Shown here: piece after piece, positions 5,943 through 10,327 of the stretch
Position numbering within the stretch: the first letter of the stretch is position 1
Layout of the letters: each line of letters opens with the position of its first letter
From: JBMNUL01 sp050946255
Lineage (GTDB): Bacteria; Actinomycetota; Coriobacteriia; Coriobacteriales; CADBOM01
DNA: 10,327 bases
Direction of reading: 5' to 3'
NCBI GenBank assembly: GCA_050946255.1
Contig: JBMNUL010000095.1
Location: 1-10,327, forward strand
Notes under the pieces: generated by a model
Databases searched by the model: none
What the model saw: only the letters and a program-made list of their open reading frames with translations
Told to the model about the DNA's origin: nothing
Made by a program: the position numbers and the translations under genes

Positions 5943-6016
5943 GGGCTCTCGCCTGTTCAAGCTGCATCCAATACTCGTACATGATAAGCGGGAGGCAGTT
6001 CGTTTGGCGAGAGCCC
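5943..6016. repeat. Perfect 11-bp inverted repeat with a 52-base loop
   Basis: GGGCTCTCGCC at 5943-5953 is exactly complementary to GGCGAGAGCCC at 6006-6016. It lies in the gap between the convergent VOC and DUF853 genes. Neither side has a T tract, so it is not a textbook terminator, but its place suggests a shared transcript 3' structure. It could also mark the ends of a small inserted element. Confidence 0.6.
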
Positions 6017-6085
6017 AAAATGATGTTGTGCTTGAGCGCGCTTGCGGTGGTCACTTGTTTCAGCAAGCATCGCATTTTCGGCTCT

Positions 6086-7648
6086 CTATCTCCTGCGCGT
6101 TCCTAAGATGCTCCTTGTGATCTGTCGCGTGAGCTCACGTCCGAATGTCCCCATGATCGAAGATGCAGCCCTCTTGATTTCCCTGGCGGCTCGCTCCTCG
6201 CGTTTCTGCTGCTCCCGGGCCTCCTGCGCCGCAGCCCTCTCAGCTTCTCTTTGGGCCTTCCGCTCGGCCTTTTCCTCTTCGGCTGCCTTCTTCTTCTCGA
6301 ATTCCGCCTTCTCCTTCTCCAGGGCCGCCCTCTCAGCTGCCAGCTTCTCGGCTTCCTCATTTTCGGCGTTCTCCTGGGTAATCTTCTCGAACGCGCTCTC
6401 GCGGTCGATTGCGGTGGCGTATTTTCCCATTAGCTCTGCCTCCGCGTTCAAAACTGCGTCCACGTTTTCGCGTGCAGCTGCTCCCATCAGGCATTGCGGT
6501 GGGAGTATCTTGACCTTGTCGACGACCTCCGGTTGACCTTTCTCATTCAGGAAGGAGACGAGGGCCTCTCCGGTTCCGAGCTCCATGATCGCCTGCTCTG
6601 TGTCGAAAGCAGGGTTCTCGCGGAACGATTCCGCTGCTGCTCTCACAACTTTCTGTTCTGCAGGGGTATATGCCCTGAGCCCATGCTGCACCCTGTTGGA
6701 GAGCTGGGCGAGGACCTCATCTGGGATATCTCCCGGAGACTGCGTTATGAAATAGACTCCCACTCCCTTGGAGCGGATCAGCTTGACCAATTGCACGGTC
6801 TTGTCCACGAGCTCTTTGGGCATGTCGTCGAAAAGCAGGTGCGCCTCGTCGAAGAAGAAAACGAATTTTGGCTTGTCCAGGTCTCCGACCTCTGGCATGC
6901 TCTCGAAAAGTTCGGTGATCATCCAGAGAAGGAACATCGCGTAGACCTTGGGGCTCTGCATGAGCTTGGAGGCGTTCAGGATGTTGACATAGCCCCTGCC
7001 TTCGGCGTCGGTTGCGAACCAATCGGACAATTCGAGCGCCGGCTCGCCGAAGAAGACATCGCCACCTTGGTCCTCTATGGAAACGAGCGCGCGTAGTATC
7101 GCGCCAACTGATTGAGATGACACCTTGCCATAGACGGTTTCGAATTCCCTTGCGTGCTCGGAAACGTAGTTGAGCATAGCGCGAAGGTCCTTGAGATCTA
7201 TCAGGAGCAGCTGCTTGTCGTCTGCAACACGGAAAGCTATGTCGAGAACGCCTTCCTGCACCTGCGTGAGCCCCAACAGCCTTGACAGCAGTGTGGGACC
7301 CATGTCGGAAACGGTGATTCTAACAGGGCAGCCATCGCTTCCGAGCATGTCCCAGAAACGACATGGGCATCCTTCGGGAACCCAAGATGTCGCGCCCAGT
7401 TCCTCTGCCCTGCCGCGCACATTCTCTGAGTCTTCTCCGGGCTGGCACATGCCTGTGACATCGCCCTTCACATCGGCGAGGAAGACAGGAACACCCGCCT
7501 TGGAGAAACCCTCTGCAATCACCTTCAAGGTGACGGTCTTTCCGGTTCCGGAAGCGCCGGTGATGATTCCGTGTCTGTTGGCTTGGTTGAGGAGAAGACA
7601 TGCTGAGTTCTCTCCCTGTCCTACCCAGATTTTTCCGTCTTGGTACAT
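6086..7648 (-). CDS. DUF853 (YjgR/HerA-like) P-loop ATPase
   Basis: This 520-residue ATPase belongs to the HerA/FtsK superfamily, in the DUF853 group that includes E. coli YjgR (about 500 residues). The N-terminal IWVGQGENSACLLLNQANRHG leads into Walker A GASGTGKT at 31-38. Walker B is FVFFFDEAHLLF, with Asp267 and Glu268. A sensor-like segment VGVYFITQSPGDIPDEVLAQLSNRVQHGLRA follows, also typical of the family. From about residue 418 to 500 the chain is a long Glu/Lys/Ala/Arg-rich coiled coil, and the tail is strongly basic (GTFGRELTRQITR and onward to RRR). DUF853 proteins are assumed to be hexameric DNA-translocating or helicase-like motors, but their cellular role is not established. TAGGAGG precedes the ATG by 4-5 bases. 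It is a stand-alone gene without nuclease (NurA) or defence partners nearby. Confidence 0.9.
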   Translation of the reverse strand: MYQDGKIWVGQGENSACLLLNQANRHGIITGASGTGKTVTLKVIAEGFSKAGVPVFLADVKGDVTGMCQPGEDSENVRGRAEELGATSWVPEGCPCRFWDMLGSDGCPVRITVSDMGPTLLSRLLGLTQVQEGVLDIAFRVADDKQLLLIDLKDLRAMLNYVSEHAREFETVYGKVSSQSVGAILRALVSIEDQGGDVFFGEPALELSDWFATDAEGRGYVNILNASKLMQSPKVYAMFLLWMITELFESMPEVGDLDKPKFVFFFDEAHLLFDDMPKELVDKTVQLVKLIRSKGVGVYFITQSPGDIPDEVLAQLSNRVQHGLRAYTPAEQKVVRAAAESFRENPAFDTEQAIMELGTGEALVSFLNEKGQPEVVDKVKILPPQCLMGAAARENVDAVLNAEAELMGKYATAIDRESAFEKITQENAENEEAEKLAAERAALEKEKAEFEKKKAAEEEKAERKAQREAERAAAQEAREQQKREERAAREIKRAASSIMGTFGRELTRQITRSILGTRRR

Positions 7649-7748
7649 CGTTCCTCCTAGATATCGCCTATGTCGCAGCCGGTCAGAAAAGATGCTTTAG
7701 ACCTGATGATTGCCTAAGTGGTAGTCCAACGTTTCTCATTTTCGACCA

Positions 7749-7776
7749 ATAATATTTTCAGGTTCTCAAGTTGGAA
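7749..7776 (-). promoter_or_regulatory. Weak candidate promoter for the DUF853 gene
   Basis: On the minus strand TTCCAA (7776-7771) is followed after 16 bases by TATTAT (7754-7749), in an AT-rich patch about 100 bases before the start codon. The -10 is five of six to consensus; the -35 is weak. Confidence 0.3.
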
Positions 7777-7856
7777 TGTTAAAGGAAAACCTCATCGCAT
7801 GGGGTGCGATCTCTCGGTTTAACTTCATTGCCCTCAAGGCGTCTCGATGATTCCCA

Positions 7857-7905
7857 GGAAAAACAACCCGGACGCCACATCGCGATGAAGATGCGGCGTC
7901 CGGTT
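7857..7905 (-). terminator. Intrinsic terminator of the CWB2 gene
   Basis: CCGGACGCCACATC (7868-7881) pairs with GATGCGGCGTCCGG (7890-7903) around an 8-base loop, with a single mismatch. Read on the minus strand the stem is followed by GTTGTTTTTCC, a good T tract. It lies about 105 bases after the stop of the wall protein gene, in its direction. Confidence 0.85.
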
Positions 7906-8009
7906 ATCAGGAAACGGACTGGACAGCACGGTGATGGGGGGTTGTGATGCCCAGTCGACTGGGAATGTCTAGTTCAAGTACCTCCTGGAAGATTTCTCCT
8001 TCATGGTGC

Positions 8010-10133
8010 TTAGTTAGCAGATTCTGCCAACTCGACTGCGAGGCTGTCGCTGATCGATGCGGTTCCGCCGAGAACGTATCCGGCGGAGATCTCGTCTGCG
8101 TTGGCCTCGAGGATGTCGCTCTCGCAGCAAGTTCCGGAGGTGGTGTCGTCGACGAGAATCAGGACTCGACCGGTCTCGCCTGCAACTGCTCCGCCAGCAA
8201 GTGCATCGGGGAAGTTGCTTCCGGTGGCAACCATGACTCCGTTTTCATAGGAGATGCTGCTGGAGTCGTTGACGCTGTACTCTGCAATCGCAACGGAGGT
8301 CTCATAGCGGTTGGATCCAGAGAGCCTCGTGTAGGTAACGTCAGAGCCGATCTGAGTCTTCACGTTATCGGAGACCCTTGCGGTTCCGCCAACGAGGAGG
8401 ACGGTGTCGAAGTTTCCATTGGCGATTGCTTTTGCTGCCTCGTCGCTGAGGTTCCCCTCGCTGTCGGTCAGGAAGATCGGGTAACCCTCGGCGTAGGAGA
8501 GGGAGGAGACCGAAAGTGCATCTGCGAAGGTGGTTCCGGAAGCCACGATTGCGGTGTCGCCCCAGTTGCCTTCGCCTTCCTCGTAGATGTTGAGCGAAGT
8601 CTCGAGTCTGTTGCTGCCGCTGATCCTGGTGACGCTCAGGTCCATTGCCTCAAGCTCAGCTTCAGTGCTGGAGGAGATAGCCGAGGTTCCTCCGATGATG
8701 TATGCCTCCGTGGCTCCGAGGCTCTTGATCTCATCAAGGGTCTCAGAAGAAAGGGTGTCGCTTTCGGTCAGGAGAACCGGGGCATCGAGAGTGCCTGCGA
8801 AAGCGCTTGCGGAGAGTGCATCCGGGAAGTTGGCGCCGGAGGCGATCACAACTGTGGTGGCACTGGTGAATCCGCTAGCAGCAACCTCTGAGCTGGTCTC
8901 ATAGCGGTTGCTTCCAGAGATGCGCTCCCATCCGAGGCTCTCGAGGCTGACAGTTGAAGTTGTGGAGCTGGAGCTCTTGAGCACGGAATTCGAAGCAGCG
9001 CTCTTGTAGGTCGTCCAGTTGGTCTTCGAATCGTACTTGGTGCTGGTCGAAGCCTTGCCGCTGGGAACCCAGCTCGGGGAGGAGCCGTGGAATCCGCTTA
9101 CGGAGTGGGACATGAACCAGGAATCGCTCTTCAGGAAGTAAGTGGTGTTCGGGGTGTGGTTGAATCCCTTGTCGGTCAGCGGGTCGTCGAAGGTGACGTC
9201 AACGTTGAACCAGGAGCTGTCCACGTAGACGCGGTTCCAAGCATGGCCCGAAGAACCAATCCTCTGAGTGACGTAGTCGGAGGTGATTCCGAGGCGGTTC
9301 ATCGCGGCGATGAAAGCGAGCGTGTAACCCTGGCAAACCGGAGTCTTGTCAACGAGGGCGCCATAAGCAGTCCAAGGATTCGCGTTGCTGGTGCTGTAAC
9401 CGGACTCGGCTGCACTCTCATTGTAGGCGCAGTTGCGAACCAGCCAATCGTGCACTGCCTTGACCTTCTCAGCATCAGAAGCGTTTGCAGGAACCCAGGA
9501 GAGCAGGTTGTTCATCGCGGACTCATACTTGGTCTTCATGGTCGCGACCGTGCTGGCGCTGTAAAGGTATTTCGGTGAGATGGACTTGAAGATCTTCGTG
9601 CCATCGCTCTGCTTGGAGACGGTGAAGGAGTAGCTGGAAGAAACATAGAAGAGATCGGGGTTGCTGTTGATGGCATCAGAGTAAGCTGCGAGGGCGCTGG
9701 AGTCGAACACGATCCCGAGCGAGGAGACGTCGATCTTGGAATCCATGTTCTCGAGTCCGTCAACGATTGCAGACTCGAACTCGGCAAGTTCTGCAGAGGT
9801 GTTGGCGCTGGTGGACATTGTCGAGATCGAGCTGCTGGTTCCGGTCTCGGCGGTATCGGTCTGGAGGAGTTCGGCCTCGGCATCGACGGTCTCTTCGGAA
9901 TCGGTGGACTCGACGACCGTGGTGTCGGTGGACTCGGTTGAATCCTCAGAGGTGGTGTCGGTGGACTCGGTGGTCTCGACGGTCTCTTCGGAAGTGGTCT
10001 CAGTGGTTGTGGTGGACTCATCGGTCTCGCTTGCCAATGCCTGGGAAGGCACGAGTGCGAAAACCATGATCGCTGAAAGAAGAACTGAAATTACTGACTT
10101 TGTGAACCTTGTGCTTTTGCTCTGAGTCTCCAT
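8010..10133 (-). CDS. Secreted transglutaminase-like protein with three CWB2 wall-binding repeats
   Basis: This is a 707-residue exported protein. Residues 1-34 are a Sec signal peptide: basic KSTRFTK, a hydrophobic core and an ALA site before Ser35. A low-complexity Ser/Thr/Glu/Asp linker runs to about 115. The middle contains a transglutaminase-like cysteine protease fold with the triad Cys267 (PVCQGYT), His297 (GHAWN) and Asp312 (NVDVTFDD), preceded by VHDWLVRNCAYNE. From Trp402 three CWB2 repeats follow, each beginning with R-[IL]-SGSNR-[YL]-ET, near 402, 502 and 602. CWB2 modules bind anionic cell-wall polymers non-covalently in clostridia; three tandem copies is the usual number. So the protein is probably displayed on the wall, where it may cleave or crosslink proteins or peptidoglycan peptides. 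Repeat 3 has an unusual Cys669-Cys670 pair. The ATG is preceded by GGGGCGAT, a modest RBS. Substrate unknown. Confidence 0.93.
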   Translation of the reverse strand: METQSKSTRFTKSVISVLLSAIMVFALVPSQALASETDESTTTTETTSEETVETTESTDTTSEDSTESTDTTVVESTDSEETVDAEAELLQTDTAETGTSSSISTMSTSANTSAELAEFESAIVDGLENMDSKIDVSSLGIVFDSSALAAYSDAINSNPDLFYVSSSYSFTVSKQSDGTKIFKSISPKYLYSASTVATMKTKYESAMNNLLSWVPANASDAEKVKAVHDWLVRNCAYNESAAESGYSTSNANPWTAYGALVDKTPVCQGYTLAFIAAMNRLGITSDYVTQRIGSSGHAWNRVYVDSSWFNVDVTFDDPLTDKGFNHTPNTTYFLKSDSWFMSHSVSGFHGSSPSWVPSGKASTSTKYDSKTNWTTYKSAASNSVLKSSSSTTSTVSLESLGWERISGSNRYETSSEVAASGFTSATTVVIASGANFPDALSASAFAGTLDAPVLLTESDTLSSETLDEIKSLGATEAYIIGGTSAISSSTEAELEAMDLSVTRISGSNRLETSLNIYEEGEGNWGDTAIVASGTTFADALSVSSLSYAEGYPIFLTDSEGNLSDEAAKAIANGNFDTVLLVGGTARVSDNVKTQIGSDVTYTRLSGSNRYETSVAIAEYSVNDSSSISYENGVMVATGSNFPDALAGGAVAGETGRVLILVDDTTSGTCCESDILEANADEISAGYVLGGTASISDSLAVELAESAN

Positions 10134-10163
10134 AAGATCGCCCCATCTCGATTTTTTGGATAT

Positions 10164-10183
10164 CGAAGACTTTCTTGTCTTCG
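10164..10183 (-). repeat. Perfect 7-bp hairpin in the CWB2 gene leader
   Basis: CGAAGAC (10164-10170) and GTCTTCG (10177-10183) form a perfect stem with a 6-base loop, 31 bases before the start codon. No T tract follows on the minus strand. It may stabilise the 5' end of the mRNA or affect translation. Confidence 0.55.
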
Positions 10184-10201
10184 TTTAACTCTGTTTCCTG
10201 A

Positions 10202-10221
10202 CTGACAAGGTCAGTATAATA
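10202..10221 (-). promoter_or_regulatory. Candidate -10 region with overlapping small palindrome, CWB2 promoter
   Basis: On the minus strand TATTAT (10221-10216) and TATACT (10218-10213) are candidate -10 hexamers about 80 bases before the start codon, in very AT-rich DNA that continues to the window end. CTGAC-AAG-GTCAG, a perfect 5-bp inverted repeat at 10202-10214, overlaps and follows them, where an operator would sit. No good -35 is visible. Confidence 0.35.
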
Positions 10222-10327
10222 AACGAAATTATGGATTGCATTAGGTTTATTTATTATTAATTTTTAGTTGGGGGATTTACTAAACAAAACTGGAAAAACA
10301 TGTTGATAAAACTACCAAAAAATGGTT

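Larger units (their letters stand above)
7649..8009. other. Intergenic region upstream of DUF853 and downstream of the CWB2 gene
   Basis: This 361-base gap carries the promoter region of the DUF853 gene, which is read leftwards, and the terminator of the CWB2 gene. Between them is a short perfect inverted repeat, ATCGCA (7794-7799) with TGCGAT (7805-7810). No coding frame with an RBS was seen here. Confidence 0.6.

Noticed and set aside
5530..6075. 181-codon minus-strand frame opposite the VOC gene
   Set aside because: The plus-strand VOC protein has a strong RBS and all metal ligands; the antisense frame has neither.
5932..6120. 62-codon plus-strand frame after the VOC gene
   Set aside because: It begins at TTG without an RBS, runs into the ATPase gene and contains one arm pair of an inverted repeat; natural-looking residues alone are not enough.
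7944..8891. 315-codon plus-strand frame antisense to the CWB2 repeats
   Set aside because: It is the shadow of the Ser/Gly/Ala-rich CWB2 coding sequence; no RBS and no recognisable domains.
1..10327. Defence island, CRISPR array, prophage or transposon
   Set aside because: No Cas, restriction, toxin-antitoxin, integrase or transposase gene and no regularly spaced identical repeats with unique spacers were seen; the array at 618-689 has no room for spacers.

Overview
The window looks like a chromosomal stretch of a host-associated, fermentative Gram-positive bacterium, most likely an actinobacterium of the class Coriobacteriia (Olsenella/Atopobium or Eggerthella relatives). This is inference from family content, not from a marker gene: a secreted CWB2-repeat protein, a stand-alone BioB-like radical SAM enzyme, an AAHS-type MFS carrier, GC-rich genes separated by AT-rich control regions, and strong GGAGG-type ribosome binding sites with some non-ATG starts. 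No rRNA, tRNA, CRISPR array, transposase or integrase gene was seen.

Layout from left to right. (1) Positions 2-184 (+) hold the last 60 codons of a gene whose C-terminus resembles GH13 alpha-glucosidases. (2) A 700-base, largely AT-rich control region follows. It has a perfect 11-bp hairpin, four 16-base direct repeats spaced 18-19 bases, a possible 44-codon leader ORF and a T tract, and leads into (3) a 581-residue MFS transporter starting at TTG 894. (4) Its weak terminator is followed by a GC-rich block of degenerate ~32-35-base repeats. (5) A 195-residue protein with a possible tubby/LURP-one-like fold is on the minus strand. (6) After a GC-rich gap comes a minus-strand radical SAM protein, whose start is better placed at 5115 than at the longer GTG start. 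(7) Divergent from it is a small glyoxalase/VOC protein (+). (8) Convergent to that is a HerA/FtsK-like ATPase of the DUF853 (YjgR) family (-). (9) The right part is a 707-residue exported protein (-) with a signal peptide, Ser/Thr/Glu-rich linker, transglutaminase-like domain and three CWB2 wall-anchoring repeats. It has a clear intrinsic terminator and an AT-rich leader containing two inverted repeats.

The genes look like independent single-gene units: none overlaps a same-strand neighbour, most have their own RBS, and strands alternate. No multi-gene pathway or defence system is evident. The most notable material is the control DNA upstream of the transporter, the degenerate GC-rich repeat block, the orphan radical SAM enzyme, and the wall-anchored transglutaminase-like protein.
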